Origin: [Phialemoniopsis] sp. UDSM-2020
Lineage: Eukaryota; Ascomycota; Sordariomycetes; Thyridiales; Thyridiaceae
Assembly (NCBI GenBank): GCA_018873225.1
Contig: JAEILZ010000001.1
Span: forward strand, 4,836,001-4,900,000
Reading direction: 5' to 3'
Length of the DNA: 64,000 nucleotides
Made by a program: the position numbers and the translations under genes. Below are positions 23,296 through 34,667 of the stretch, one piece after another. How positions within the stretch are numbered: the stretch's first letter is position 1; each line of letters starts with the position of its first letter. Under the pieces are notes generated by a model. It had not been told where the DNA came from, made no database searches, and worked only from the letters and a program-made list of their open reading frames with translations.

Positions 23296-23766
23296 AGACT
23301 CCGGTGCCTTGTTCAATGAGCCGGGCCCATGAGATCCACTTCAGCACCACGGCAGTCATTCCCAAAGCAACGCACTCGATCAGCACATCAATGAAGACGG
23401 TCTCGGCCTTCCACTGGGGGCAAGCTCGTCTCAAAGCTCTGGTAGTCGATAAAAGCCGCGCTAGTGCAGTTGGGTGAGAATTGGCGTAGCCGATCTCGTC
23501 GGATGCGCTAAGCCTGTTCTGAGCACTGCTGGTCTGGGACGACCGAGCTGTGAGCATCGTGAGCTGGAAATGTCGGTAATGATTAGAGGGAACGAGTCGC
23601 CTTGAGTCGCCTCACTAGAGCTGATTGACTTCACTTAGAAAAAGAAGGTGATCAGAAGCCTCCGGTCCAGCTCGCACTCTGTACGGCCGCCAGCAGGTAC
23701 ACCACGAAGGTTCACTTGGGATTCTAGTCCTCCCTCCCTGAATCACAATCACGATAATTCTACAAA
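23296..23766. other. Intergenic, promoter side of the ribokinase gene
   Basis: 470 bases without a supported exon. Confidence 0.5.
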
Positions 23767-24732
23767 ATGGCAAGCAAAAAGCCCGTCATAGCCGTTATAG
23801 GCTCCCTGAACATCGACCTGGTCACCTACACGCCGCGCATCCCCGCCGCGGGCGAGACCATGACCGCCAGCGGCTTCAACGTGGGCCTCGGCGGCAAGGG
23901 CGCCAACCAGGCCGTGGCCTGCGCCAAGCTGTCCCGGTCCCTGAGCGCCCTCGACCGGGGTACGGCCACCGTGCGCATGATCGGCGCCGTAGGTGCCGAC
24001 GCCTACGGCTCCATGATGACGGAGGGCCTGCGCGGCTTCGGCGTCGACGTCTCCGGGGTGGAGACCCGGGCCGGTGCCAAGACCGGCGTCGCCGTCATTG
24101 TTGTTGAGGAGGCCACGGGCGAGAACCGCATCATGCTCTCGCCCGAGGCAAATCACACTGTTCTGCCGGAGCATTTCCGGGAGGAACTGCCGGCGCCGCT
24201 GCCGGACCTCGTCATCATGCAGCTTGAGATCCCGCTCGAGACCGTTTTGCAGATCCTGGACACGGCGCGCCGGCAAGGTGTCCCGGTTCTGCTTAACCCG
24301 GCGCCGGCGCAAAAGATCCCGGACGAGTACTATGGGGGCATCTCGCACTTTGTGGTCAATGAGACCGAGGCCGTCTTCATGTCTGAATGCAACGAAGCCG
24401 ACGTGAAAAGCACCGAGGGGCTAGCCAAGATTGCCGATACCTTCAAATCGAGAGGTGCGCAGAATGTGCTCATAACGCTGGGTGGCAAGGGAGTGTACTA
24501 CTCCGACTCGGAGGGGCGGTCCGGATTTGTACCGGCGGAGAAGGCGAAGGTGGTCGACACGACGGCGGCGGGCGACACGTTCGTCGGCGCGTACGCGCTA
24601 GAGGTGGTGAGGAGCTCCGCCGGCTTCGACATTGAAAAGGCGGTTAGGATAGCGAATGGTGCTGCTCGGAGGACGGTGGAGAAGAGGGGAGCGCAGGACT
24701 CTATTCCTTGGCTTGACGAGCTCGAATCATAG
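23767..24732 (+). CDS. Ribokinase (pfkB family sugar kinase)
   Basis: A 321-residue, intronless PfkB-family kinase expected to phosphorylate ribose (or a related sugar) at O5 with ATP in the cytosol. Visible signatures are the N-terminal substrate strand GSLNIDLV, GGKGANQA (pfkB signature 1), GAVGADAYG, the ribokinase-type NPAPA motif, and the C-terminal anion hole with the catalytic base in TTAAGDTF (Asp about 270). Length and motif order fit true ribokinases better than 2-keto-3-deoxygluconate kinases. ATG is the first codon of the frame after a short leader. It lies in the same orientation as the following dehydrogenase and aldolase genes, but is separated by normal fungal gaps. GC-rich third positions indicate a well-expressed gene. 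Confidence 0.92.
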   Translation: MASKKPVIAVIGSLNIDLVTYTPRIPAAGETMTASGFNVGLGGKGANQAVACAKLSRSLSALDRGTATVRMIGAVGADAYGSMMTEGLRGFGVDVSGVETRAGAKTGVAVIVVEEATGENRIMLSPEANHTVLPEHFREELPAPLPDLVIMQLEIPLETVLQILDTARRQGVPVLLNPAPAQKIPDEYYGGISHFVVNETEAVFMSECNEADVKSTEGLAKIADTFKSRGAQNVLITLGGKGVYYSDSEGRSGFVPAEKAKVVDTTAAGDTFVGAYALEVVRSSAGFDIEKAVRIANGAARRTVEKRGAQDSIPWLDELES

Positions 24733-25172
24733 TTAGAACTAGGAAGACTGTACCGAATGAAGAGTATTGTTTCGAGCCGAGACCGCAGTTCATTGTAGTA
24801 ACTCTGAGAATCGAGTACACACAGCGATGGCAGGGCTAGTCCAGACCGTCTTGGCGCGAGTGATGCTTTAGCGTAGCCGACAAGCGTGGGGATCTTGACT
24901 CGCCTCGGCTTCGACTCCACATTCCCCGATCGTAGTCCGCCGGTAGCGGTGGTGGGGTGCATGGTGAGGTCAGATCTTGAAGATGCTTTTGCGACATCGC
25001 GAAACGTCAAGCATCGTCACGGCATTTGTTTAAACCCTGTTTCGGCAAGTGCGAGAACCAGACATAGCTTAACCACAAAAGCAGTCTTATCTTCTCTGTG
25101 GAAGGAGATTCCAACCTTGAAGTCTCTCTTACCCGTACGACACCTCCAAACTTTGCCCAAACCTCATACAAC
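24733..25172. other. Intergenic, no gene seen
   Basis: 440 bases of 3' and 5' flank; a plus-strand frame here only extends the next gene upstream of its ATG. Confidence 0.5.
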
Positions 25173-26216
25173 ATGGCGGATTCCTCAAAACCCATCGTCC
25201 TTCACCTGGGCGACCCTGTCAAGCATAACCCGGAGCTCTACGCCCAGCTCTGCGAGCGCTTCCACGTCATCCGCCCCGAGGTGGACGAAAGGCAACGACC
25301 GGCCTTCCTCGAAGCCCTGCGCACCAAGAAATGGGGCGACTTCGCAGCTATCACGCGCGGCCAATGGTCCACGGGCAATGAGATGGCACCGTACGACGAA
25401 GAGCTCATCTCTCTGCTGCCCAAGTCCCTCAAGGTGATCGCCTCCGCCGGCGCCGGGTACGACTGGGTCAACACGGAGCTCCTCGCAAAGGCCGGCATCC
25501 TCTACTGCAACGGCGCATCCGCCTCGTCCGAGGCCGTTGCCGACATGGCCATCTACCACATCATCTCGGTCTTCCGCAACATGCAGTGGACAAACATGGC
25601 CGCGCGCACCCTCGACAAGGAGCAGTGGCTCGACGCGCACCACAACAGCCCCTTCACGGCCTACAACCCGAGAGGCCATGTCCTCGGCGTCATCGGCCTG
25701 GGCAACATTGGCTACACCATCGCTGAGAAGGCGTACAAGGCTTTCGGCATGAAGATCATCTACTTTGACCCCTACCCCAAGTCGGCCGAGCTGGAGGCGG
25801 CGATTGGCGCCCGGCGGATACCCGAGATGGCCGACTTTCTGGGTCAGGCGGACTGCGTCGTCCTCGCGGCGCCCGGCGGCGGCGGCAAGATCATCACGGC
25901 CGAGCAATTGGCTCAGATGAAGAAGGGGTCGAGGCTGGTCAACATTGCGCGCGGCACGCTTGTCGACACGGACGCGGTTGCCGACTCCTTGGATGCGGGC
26001 CACCTTTTCGCCGTCGGACTCGATGTGCACGAAGACGAGCCGAATGTCAACCCGCGCCTAGTCGCCAACCGTAACGCGACGCTGACCTGCCACACTGCTG
26101 GCGGCGCGCTGGACACGAATATTGGCTTCGAGAGACTGGCGATTGAGAACGTGCTGGCGGTCCTGGACGGGAAGCCTCCCTTGACGGCTGTGAACAAGCA
26201 TCTTATCAAGTCATAG
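25173..26216 (+). CDS. D-isomer-specific 2-hydroxyacid dehydrogenase
   Basis: An NAD(P)-dependent reductase of 347 residues that interconverts 2-oxoacids and D-2-hydroxyacids in the cytosol. The Rossmann motif is GVIGLGNIG (about 172-180), with Asp in YFDP about 20 residues on, suggesting an NAD preference. The catalytic triad is visible as Arg260 (NIARGTLVD), Glu289 (LDVHEDEP) and His307 (TCHTAGG). The last motif has CHTAG where the family more often has PH..G. The ATG at 25173 is chosen because conserved sequence begins within ten residues; the frame opens further upstream without homology. Substrate (glyoxylate, hydroxypyruvate, mandelate-type) cannot be fixed from sequence. Part of the 15-33 kb enzyme run. 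Confidence 0.9.
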   Translation: MADSSKPIVLHLGDPVKHNPELYAQLCERFHVIRPEVDERQRPAFLEALRTKKWGDFAAITRGQWSTGNEMAPYDEELISLLPKSLKVIASAGAGYDWVNTELLAKAGILYCNGASASSEAVADMAIYHIISVFRNMQWTNMAARTLDKEQWLDAHHNSPFTAYNPRGHVLGVIGLGNIGYTIAEKAYKAFGMKIIYFDPYPKSAELEAAIGARRIPEMADFLGQADCVVLAAPGGGGKIITAEQLAQMKKGSRLVNIARGTLVDTDAVADSLDAGHLFAVGLDVHEDEPNVNPRLVANRNATLTCHTAGGALDTNIGFERLAIENVLAVLDGKPPLTAVNKHLIKS

Positions 26217-26815
26217 GGTCATAGGAAACAGGGAATGCAGCTGAAGATAGCTTAACATTCTAATACACATAATTGCTACCATTTGAAGATTGCCGCCGCA
26301 CAATGATACACATACAGTTGAGTCTCCTCATCGCCTTCCATCATGTTGTAGCTACAAATTCGAGTCAGTAGCAAATTTAAACCACTTGTCCATTATCGAG
26401 GATGATCCCATGGAAGTCACATGTCGCAATCGTCCTATTTCAGGAATTCCATTCGAGGCATACTGACAAGCATCAGCATGGCGGCGCTACAGATTAATGT
26501 GGGCTCGCCCGGCCGACGCGATCGGGAGTGGCCATGACTTTCCACGAACCACGACCCACTCCGATCGGCCTCCAGACAACAACAGTCCAGACGACGACCG
26601 CCCGCAGGGTCTCTCTGATGGGCCTTGTAGGGTCCTAGCTGGGGGACCCCCACGGGCGATTGGTGCGCGAAGTCGCTCCCGAGCTGATATACATAGACTA
26701 CTGGTGGACTTTTTTGTCTGCTCTGTTGGTGTGTAATCTCGGACTCCTCACTCGACCACACCTTGTCACTCCCACCGTCAAGATCTACTATCCTCACCAC
26801 CGACAAGACGACAAG
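26217..26815. other. Intergenic, no gene seen
   Basis: 600 bases of flank. A plus-strand frame reaches into it from the next gene, but it has no family similarity upstream of the ATG at 26816. Confidence 0.5.
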
Positions 26816-27894
26816 ATGGGTTCCATGTCTGCTTCCAAGACCTTCCCTCCCGGTATTCACGTCCCGTCTCTGACGTGGTTCAAGAACGATTCCACGCAGG
26901 AGCTTGATTGGGATGTCCAGACGAAGCACATTGAGTTCTTGGTGAACTCTGGTCTTCATGGAGGTGAGACCAACAATCATAACAGCTCAGGATGTGACGC
27001 ATGAACTGACTATGCATCGTAGTGGTCATCGCCGGCACAAACGGCGAGGCGGTGACGTTGACGAACGAGGAGAAGGAGAAGCTCGTGAGGACAGCACGTG
27101 AGATCGCAGTAAAGTACGGCCGTCCTGACCTCACCATCACCATGGGCTGCGGCGGCCAGTCCACGAGGCACGTCATCGCCGAGACGCAGCTGGCCAAGGC
27201 CGCCGGTGCCGACTTTGCGCTGGTTCTTGTCCCCAGCTACTTCCACTTTGCCATGAACGAGGAGGCCATCGTGTCCTTCTTCGAGGAGGTAAGCATCGCT
27301 CATTGTGCTGATCGCCGAGGATTCGGTACTAATTGGACCCAGCTCGCGGATGCCAGCCCCATTCCCGTCCTGATCTACAACTTCCCTGGCGTCGTCGCCG
27401 GCCTCGACGTCAACTCGGACATGCTCTCCCGCCTGGCCCGCCACCCCAACATCGTCGGCGTCAAGCTGACCTGCGGCGGCATCGCCAAGGTCGCACGCGT
27501 CCGCGCCGAGTACGACCCGGCCGACTTCTGCGCCCTCGCCGGCCAGAGCGACTGGCTGGTTCCCGCGCTGGCCGTCGGCAGCACGGGCACCATCACGGGC
27601 GTCGCCAACCTGTTCCCGCGGGTGTGCATCGAGATCATCGACCTGTACCAGGCCGGCAAGCGCAGCGAGGCCGAGGCGCTGCAGCTCGAGCTCGCCAAGA
27701 TGGAGTGGGGGTTCGGCAAGGGCGGCATCAACGGCACCAAGTGGGTGGTGGCCAAGATCCGGGGCTACCCGCTCGAGAGCTGCGACTGCAGGCGGCCGTA
27801 CCCGCGCTTCACGGACGAGAAGAAGCAGGCGTGGATCTACGGCGTCGTGAACCCGCTTGCGGCTGAGGAGGCGAAGCTCACCAAGCGCTCATAG
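26816..27894 (+). CDS. Dihydrodipicolinate synthase-family aldolase
   Basis: A class I (Schiff-base) aldolase/lyase of the DapA superfamily, 321 residues, exons 26816-26963, 27023-27288 and 27343-27894. Intron 2 (54 bp, GTAAGC...CCCAG) keeps the frame open, so an unspliced reading would wrongly add 18 residues. The substrate loop is GTNGEAVTLT, the catalytic Tyr is in VLIYNFPG (about 150), and the Schiff-base Lys is in VGVKLTCGG (about 179). Fungal members typically cleave 2-keto-3-deoxy sugar acids or 4-hydroxy-2-oxoglutarate to pyruvate plus an aldehyde rather than making lysine, which fungi build through aminoadipate. The substrate is not determined. It neighbours a hydroxyacid dehydrogenase and a FAH-superfamily gene, both common partners of such aldolases. 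Confidence 0.9.
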
Positions 27895-28064
27895 ACTTGT
27901 GTTGTGTGATGGACTGGTTGAAAAGAGAGCATATCAGGCGTTGTCAACGTTAAAGTTTGCCTTTATAGTATTTGAGCCATCTTCATATATCGCAATAGAA
28001 ACAAATTCTGGTTACCACTCTTGCTCTGCCTGAAGAGAATGGAGAGAGTGTCTAGTAGATTGGA

Positions 28065-30335
28065 TTAAGGTGTGTCGCGATAAGCAGGAGGCAAGACGCC
28101 TTCGAGAGAGGCCTTGATCTGCTGCGCGAGAGCACGCGAGTTCCACCGCTGATGCTGCAGGTTGCCGCCCATGACCCAGTAGTTCTCCATGCGTAGATGC
28201 CGCTTCCACATCCCCCGGATCTCGCCCTCCTCATCAACGCCCCAAGTTGTGTCAAGTCGAGCAGCAACATCCCACGGGCCAAGAACATCCTTTTCCGCTA
28301 CTTCGGATGCAGTCCCGTCATCGGTGGCCCCCAGGATGCCAGCTGCGGTGGAGCGCACATCGCGATCCGCGTAGCCAGTGCACCATATTACGGCATCGAC
28401 GTCGATCGTGCTTCCATCGGATAAGACAAGGCCAGTGGCGGTGAAGTCCCTTGGCTCGGCACCAGACTTGACAGCTACCTTGCCGTCGGAAATGAGCTTT
28501 ACCGCGTCTCCAGTGTCAACATAGTGCCCGCCAGCACGCTCATTCAAGTGGTGATTGACATCAGCATCCGGATGACGGCTGTCAATGACAGGAAATCCAG
28601 CATCGATAAGTCCCTTGTATCGGTCGCTGGAAGCATTATCAGTTTTATCAGATTACAGGACAGGATAGACTGCTATAAGACTCACGGCTCCATGGAAGCT
28701 AGATGACCGAATAGACCATGTATGAGCTGGCCCTCAACCACCGCAGGAAGCGACAACATCATGCGGTCAGCTACCTCGACAGGCATGAGATCATATACAC
28801 CCATCGAATGTGCATCACTGACATACTCCATCGGGAAGACGTAAGTCGGCGAGCGGACGAGCATCGTGGTTTGCAGGCCAGCGTTGTAACAGTCCTTGAT
28901 GATGTCAAAGGCTGTGTTGGCTGATCCGATGACGACGGCCGACTTGCAATGGTAAGTCAGAGAGACTTGTGGCTGGAATAGTAGGAATGGTAGGAACGCG
29001 ACTCACCTTGATCCCTTTCTCTACGAGTTGAGTGGCAGTCTTGTACTGCGTGGAGTGCAAGTTGACGCCTTCGTACTTCTGCTGGCCTGAAAGTTCTGGC
29101 ATGAAGGGAATCGAAGACCCTATACCCGTAGCTTGCACAAAGTGACTAGCGATGATCTTCTTCCTGCCTTCTGGCCCATCGACAATCACTGTCCACTCTT
29201 TCTTGTTCTGATCATATGATGAAGCAACCAGCTTGGTTGATGTTAGAACGTTAAGCTTGAAGGTCTCGGCGTATCGATTTGTGAAATTGGTCATATCGTC
29301 TTTGGTAAGGAGATGGGGCGTTCGCCATTCCACGGGAAAGCCTATTGCAGATGGAGCCGTCAGTAAGTCGGCGATGGGACCAGGGCCAATGCAACTGCGC
29401 CTACTGAGATATGGCATCTCGCAAGAGGTCGTTGGGAGATGAAGATGCAAGCAGTCATATCGGTTACCCCAGTTGTCACCCGCCCGGCCATTGCGCTCCA
29501 CAACAACGCTTTCAACGGCCAGCGCTTTCAGTCGCGCTGCGAGAGTTAACGCCCTAGAAATAACATCATGTAAGCTCGGATCTCCACTCTTTGCAGAAGT
29601 CTAGTCTGCCGCCAGTGTGTGCCTCGGGAAGGACCTACGCGTTGCCGCCTCCGAGGATGAACACCGGCGTCTCGATAACTTCAAGACTATCAAGGCTCCT
29701 TCCAAGTACTGGAAGCAGAGACTGATCTTCTCGTTGCAAATGGAGATTCTCAATCAGTGTTGTCAAGGTCCAGATCTTCCAGACGACTTCGCCTTCATCC
29801 GTTCCAGCTCCTCTCGTTGGCAAGAGAAGAATCCGGCCTTGACATGTTGCTTTGGGATGACTGGTCTTGAAAGTCACCCAGCAGTTGATAAATTGCTGGT
29901 TGTTCGACCTCCCATCAGCTCACGATTGGACGAGTGTATCTTGGATGCAGATCTCACCAAGGTAGGATTGACAGTGACGAGCTTTGGCTGATCGTGGGGA
30001 TCAAGGCCGCCCGTTAGGCCCCTGAGCTTTGCTGTCTGCACAAACGCTTTGGCGATCCTGCTTGGCGTAGAGAAAGTCCTCAAGTGGGCAGTCAACGCCA
30101 GGATATCGCGCCAGTAAGCTTGCTCCCCATAGAAACAGTCTTCCAGAGCTGTTGTGTCACCATTGACAAGGGCGGCATTGAACTTGTCTAAAAGAAGCTT
30201 GGCAGAATCGGCGACATTGTCGTCAGTCAGCTCTGGGCTGATCGTCCCCGGGACGACAAAAGGCAGAGGTCGATAGAGCTTTCGCAGGTCTGCCTTGGGC
30301 GGATACTCCTCTCGATGCTCGAATCCCGTAGACAT
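28065..30335 (-). CDS. Flavin-containing monooxygenase with N-terminal NTF2-like region
   Basis: A 645-residue FAD/NADPH monooxygenase, exons 29958-30335, 29639-29895, 29405-29553, 29007-29341, 28686-28942 and 28065-28626, all in phase. About 160 residues at the N-terminus look like the SnoaL/NTF2-type extension common in this fungal subgroup. Next come the FAD loop ILGGGNAALT and VVVERNGRAGDNW. The NADPH loop is VVIGSANTAFD, and the C-terminal block is VDAVIWCTGYADRD. Family members hydroxylate N or S, convert indole-pyruvate type acids, or insert oxygen by Baeyer-Villiger chemistry, and the substrate here is unknown. It is convergent with the aldolase gene (170 bp apart at the 3' ends) and fits an oxidative catabolic cluster. 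Confidence 0.9.
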
Positions 30336-31012
30336 TGAAGCTTTGTCAGCCCTGGAATCCTATCGTCTAGTGCCACGAGACTTTTAACAATATGAAGTGG
30401 CGGGTACGACAGAAGAGTTGATGCTGTTTTATGTCATTATTAAACGTCAGCACGATAGCTCGCCTCTACAATGGACATTTTAAATCCGGGGCGAGTATTA
30501 ATTCTATAAGTTGGGTCCCAATTCATTCGAGCACCCTCCTTCTAGTAAAGCTTACTTTGACTTCACTCAGCAACTAGTACATGTGAACAGCTCATGCTTC
30601 ATCTGAGGTCAGCCGGACATACCGGGATTACTGTAGGTACCCACCACGAGGACAAGTCACCAATGTGTACTTTTGTCAGACGCAAAAGATATCATGTTGG
30701 CTGCCGTTCTATCACTAACCCTGATTAGGTGGTTCTTGCGCGGCCGCGCTCGGTCTGATATTGGGTTAGGGGGTGGAAGGATCCGAAGGTGGGATGCGAC
30801 CTTGAAACCCCACCAATAGCCTAGGAGAAGAGTTCACCTTAGTGAATCCCTCAAGCCCTGCTCCCCGCGTGTTCTACACCGTGGCGCGCATTCGGAGTCT
30901 TCCCAAAGATGATCCAGTGTCCTCATCCCAACGCAACCCATCACCACCCAAGACCATGATTAAAAAGGAACCACGATCATTCAACCACAACCAAATGGCA
31001 AAAAATAATCTC
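30336..31012. other. Intergenic, promoter side of the monooxygenase
   Basis: About 680 bases without a supported exon. AT-rich near the gene, with a NotI-type gcggccgc string at 30742. Confidence 0.5.
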
Positions 31013-31086
31013 TGGTCACGGTGAGGATTGAACTCACAGCCTTCAGATTATTAGTCTGACGCGCTAACCAATTGCGCCACGCGACC
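31013..31086 (-). tRNA. tRNA-Ile (anticodon AAT)
   Basis: A 74-base cloverleaf without intron. The acceptor GGTCGCG pairs with CGTGACC (one G-T). The D arm contains GGCGCAATTGGTTAGCGC, the anticodon arm TCAGA-CTAATAA-TCTGA gives anticodon AAT, and the T arm is GTGAG-TTCAATC-CTCAC. A-box and B-box are intact. CCA is not encoded, as expected in a eukaryotic nuclear gene. Confidence 0.96.
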
Positions 31087-31386
31087 CGTTGTGGTGACGG
31101 CGGCGACGTACCCGAGCTCATCAAGCCGGGCCGAGCGAAGCGTGGAGCAACTTGCTGTGACTCGTGGGAATGGCAAAGGGTTCCCGAATTTTCAGGATGA
31201 ATACTGGTAAATCCAAGCTACGTGTGTAATAAGTAAGACGGTTAAACTACTGGCGCTAGATGATTACACAATACACTAAGAAGACAATCTTGCAAGTAAA
31301 AATGAAGAATGAAGCAACGATTAGACAATGGCGATAGCGTTGAAGCGCTGATTAGAACCTTCAAAAAACTTCAATAGTGAAAGAAA

Positions 31387-33016
31387 TCAGGAACACAAGA
31401 ACTTCTGGAAGATCAGTCTCTTTGGCACAGTGGGCGGCTCCAGGTGCCAGACAGGTGACTTGTGCCATGGTGAATCCTTGGAATAATTCTGTGTCCAGAT
31501 AGCTTGCAGTTCGTCGGGCGTCGGCCAAGCTAGCTCCTCGTTTCTCAGCCACATGCGCATAATATGCCGCTGCTTCTCCGCAGAATCCGTAAAGGCATCG
31601 CGAGCGTGGAGGATAGCGAGGTTGTTCACAAGAATGATGTCGCCTCGCTCAGCTTGTATCGCAAGCTGGTGCCGTGTGGCTGTGAAGTGCACCGCATCGA
31701 GAGCTTCAGCCTGTCTTTGTGTCATCCTGGGTACTTCCGGTGTCCAGGGAGCAACAGGCGAGCCGGTCAATGGGCGGCGTGAGAATTGAAAGCTGGGCCC
31801 ATGGACAGGACCGAAGTCGAAGAGCACAGGGCGGCTCTCCCATGACGGAGTGCTGGTCGAGAACCTTGGAAACTATGAGTGTATGCCAGGTAAACCTATC
31901 GGGCCGGTGGCACTTACCTGTTGAAATTCCACTCCTTTGACAAAGTGTGTATCATATCTGGTCGAAGCCCTGCGATCTCGTTGTACACGTTGCCAGAGGA
32001 GGCAATCTTGAAGTGCCCTCCATCTGCAGCAGTCTCCTGCACATACATGGCAAGAATGTCGCACACGTCACTGTGAAAAGGCTATATGGGTTGAACATTG
32101 TGGCTCTGTAGCCTGCCGGGAAGACGGCGACAACTTACTTGAGCAACATTGGAATACGGAGCTTGTCGCATCTCGGCTCCAGCAAAGGTCTGTCCGCGAT
32201 CCTTAATGTGGACTGCGAATCGCATCAGTGACACTTACCTCCCACTGGGAATTACACAGAAGACATACTGATCCTGCTTCCACTCGCATCCTGGCAAGCT
32301 CTAGTATTGCCGATGTAGGAAGTAATCCCAGCGTAGGCAACGACGCGCTCAAGCGGCGAAAATGCATCAGGGTCCAGCCCACGGATCACACAGAACCCCA
32401 AGCCGTCGTGTAAGGTTTTGGTCAGTTCTTGCAGTTTAGATTGAAGGCCGGGTAGCCTGAATGTCTCGGGGCAGATTCTGTCGATTTCTGACTGATCTGG
32501 TCCACCTCAATTGTGAGATAAGTCTTCATGAACTATTAAAGTGACCGGGGAATACACACCAAGAAAGGTTTTGCTTGCTACAGTAATCTCTTGCAAGTCA
32601 TTGGCAGTCAGTGTATAGGTGTAAGTAACATCATCCGGAAAGTCAGCCCCGGACCACACACGAGGTGATATGATTTTCCGTGGGAAACCGGAGGGAAGTG
32701 TTGTTGGAAGATCTTGGTCCAAGTTTGCGAGCCTCTTGGCGCGTCTTAGATGTGCATCTAGTGATGGATCCCATGCAATATCGTAACACTGGCTGTCGGC
32801 CCATGTGTCCTGGTCCGTGTTTTGCGATTCCATTCTTCCTCGAAGTTCCTCAAATTTTGGGCAGGCACTTGGCGTGACTGACTCACAAATGGGTAATCCA
32901 GCAATGGGAAGAACCCCGTGAGATATCGACATGGTAATCGTTGGAGATTTTCTCGATTCTGTTGAGATCGCGTAGGTATAGTGATTTGAGATGGAGAGTG
33001 CATGTGATGAAGCCAT
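31387..33016 (-). CDS. TauD/TfdA-family Fe(II)/2-oxoglutarate-dependent dioxygenase
   Basis: A 466-residue oxygenase, exons 32560-33016, 32269-32496, 32139-32212, 31918-32081 and 31387-31864 in consistent phase. The iron-binding HxD is FHSDVCD, and the distal His lies in LAILHARDAF. The 2-oxoglutarate-binding Arg is in RHIMRMWLR. The upstream block GLGFCVIRGLD is typical of fungal TauD-like proteins. The enzyme would couple 2-oxoglutarate decarboxylation to hydroxylation of an unknown acid. The start (33016) is the first ATG. A later start or an extra 5' intron is possible because about 60 residues before the conserved LPSGFPRKI region have no similarity I recognise. It lies 300 bases beyond the tRNA and shares strand with the monooxygenase. 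Confidence 0.87.
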
Positions 33017-33622
33017 GTTTTGTCTAGGATCCCGTATAAGGCTACACAGACGTGCATTTATATGTGTGTGACTTGCCGGGCCAAGGGCAACGAGGGTATG
33101 GCAGGGCGGGCGAAACGGCCCGCGATGAGGCTCAAGTTCTTCTTCATTTGTTGATGCCCCCACTTGCTGTCAGAAAAGGAGGGTGGCCGGACATGGTGAT
33201 TAGTCCTGCAGCGTGGCGCGGTTAGGAATTCTTGAGCAGGCTGCACACCATCTTGCATGTACCAGTGACTGGTTTACCCAATAGAAATTGGTCACATGGT
33301 GCCGATCCCGAGCTGCAACTGGCGCTATCCATGCATTATTGTCACAAGAGAACAGTTTCATCGGCAAGTCTCACAAGCAGGCTCACCGTCAAGATCTACG
33401 CGTTCTCAAAGTTGAAATAGCAAAGTTTGAAACGTATGTTGTGTATATAATGATAAGATCCTTACACATATCTTGATCGCAAATGAGGCAGGCTGGAAAG
33501 TCGCCTGTCAGCATCGCGGACTAATACCACCCTTGGGAAACGTTGCGTTCCGTACCGGACAGTCTTGCCTCGGTTAAGACTTTGATGAGCCATGATTGAC
33601 CGTGGCCATGCAAGAAGTGTTG
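33017..33622. other. Intergenic, no gene seen
   Basis: 600 bases upstream of the dioxygenase and downstream of the next minus-strand gene. No motif recognised. Confidence 0.5.
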
Positions 33623-34667
33623 TCATAGATCCTTTTCCCACTTTGGATAGCCCCAAGCGTCTTCAGCCGCTCTCCAAAGTCGCTGGTGGAATTGCTTGAT
33701 ATCAGCCTCCCATTGTGCTTCGCTTCCGTACTGCCTGATAAAACGAACGAAGTTGAAGACACATTCCCTCCTATTTTCAGGGCTTCCATCTGAAAACGTG
33801 ATGAGCAATCTCCTATCCTTGTGTCTCCCGTCCGGCATCAGAACAATGCATTTCTCCACAAAGTTCCACCTTACCATCCCTTTGTAGATGGGAATAAGAA
33901 CACCTTCCGGTGTTGGCTGAAGCTCACTGTGGAGGAAAGTGATTAGCAAAGGTCAGTCTGGTGCTCTCCAGGTTGAGAATCTAACACGCCTTTTGTTATT
34001 CAGTCAAAGTATCAAAAACTACTCACCGAAAGTAACAGACGGTTATAGCCCTTTCTGCCACGTCCCTAAGACACCTGCGCATTGCCTCCCACCCCTCAAT
34101 AGGATCAAGGACATGTCCCTGACTTGTAAACTTGGACACGCCGTTGTGCAACTGCCAGCGACCTCTCAGATCCAAGCGGGCATTAGCCCATATTTGGCCT
34201 AGTGGTTGAAGCACTGCCCCGGTGTTGTCAGAGTCAATCAATATTCCCGTATTTTCGCATCTGGCCACGCGATGTCTACCGGCAAGGTCAAAATACCGGA
34301 ACTGAAAGACATCACCGTATGTCGATTCCAATCTGTATGCTACCTTCATCGCGAATGACGTGCACCTGCCGGTCCTGGAGTTCCATGTTCTAATGAACGG
34401 CTCATTCCAACAGTGTGCATTCGTAAAAGGAGTGTTGATGAACTGTCTCAGCTCGGCCGGTGCCTGGACGACGATACGATCACTCAAACCGAGAAACCCC
34501 GCTATCGTTTCTATCATGAGATAGCTACTATGTGGCCCTTCGCCAAACACCCTCGACCATTCTATCTCGGCAGCCAAGAGGGGATCGAATTGGTTCCCGG
34601 GACCAGCTTCTGGGGGAGCAGAGCTTCTGCTGCTAGAGGAGTTGTCCTCTTCGCTTGAAGCGGACAT
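33623..34667 (-). CDS. Hypothetical protein with possible Cys/His/Asp hydrolase core
   Basis: Two exons (34027-34667 and 33623-33926) give 314 residues. The joint is a GTGAGT donor and CCACAG acceptor and is in phase. I cannot name the family. After a Ser-rich start, a central block reads GRCTSFAMKVA (Cys102), then DLAGRHRVARC (His132) and GILIDSDN (Asp145/Asp147). The spacing and neighbourhood of these residues resemble transglutaminase-like or papain-like thiol hydrolases, where Cys starts a helix, His begins a strand and Asp follows. This is an inference from pattern alone. No signal peptide or transmembrane segment, so a cytosolic protein. It is divergent from the gene at 35365. Confidence 0.7.

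Noticed and set aside
25185..26030. 281-codon minus-strand frame opposite the hydroxyacid dehydrogenase
   Set aside because: Overlaps the full catalytic domain of a well supported gene; arises from strong GC3 bias.
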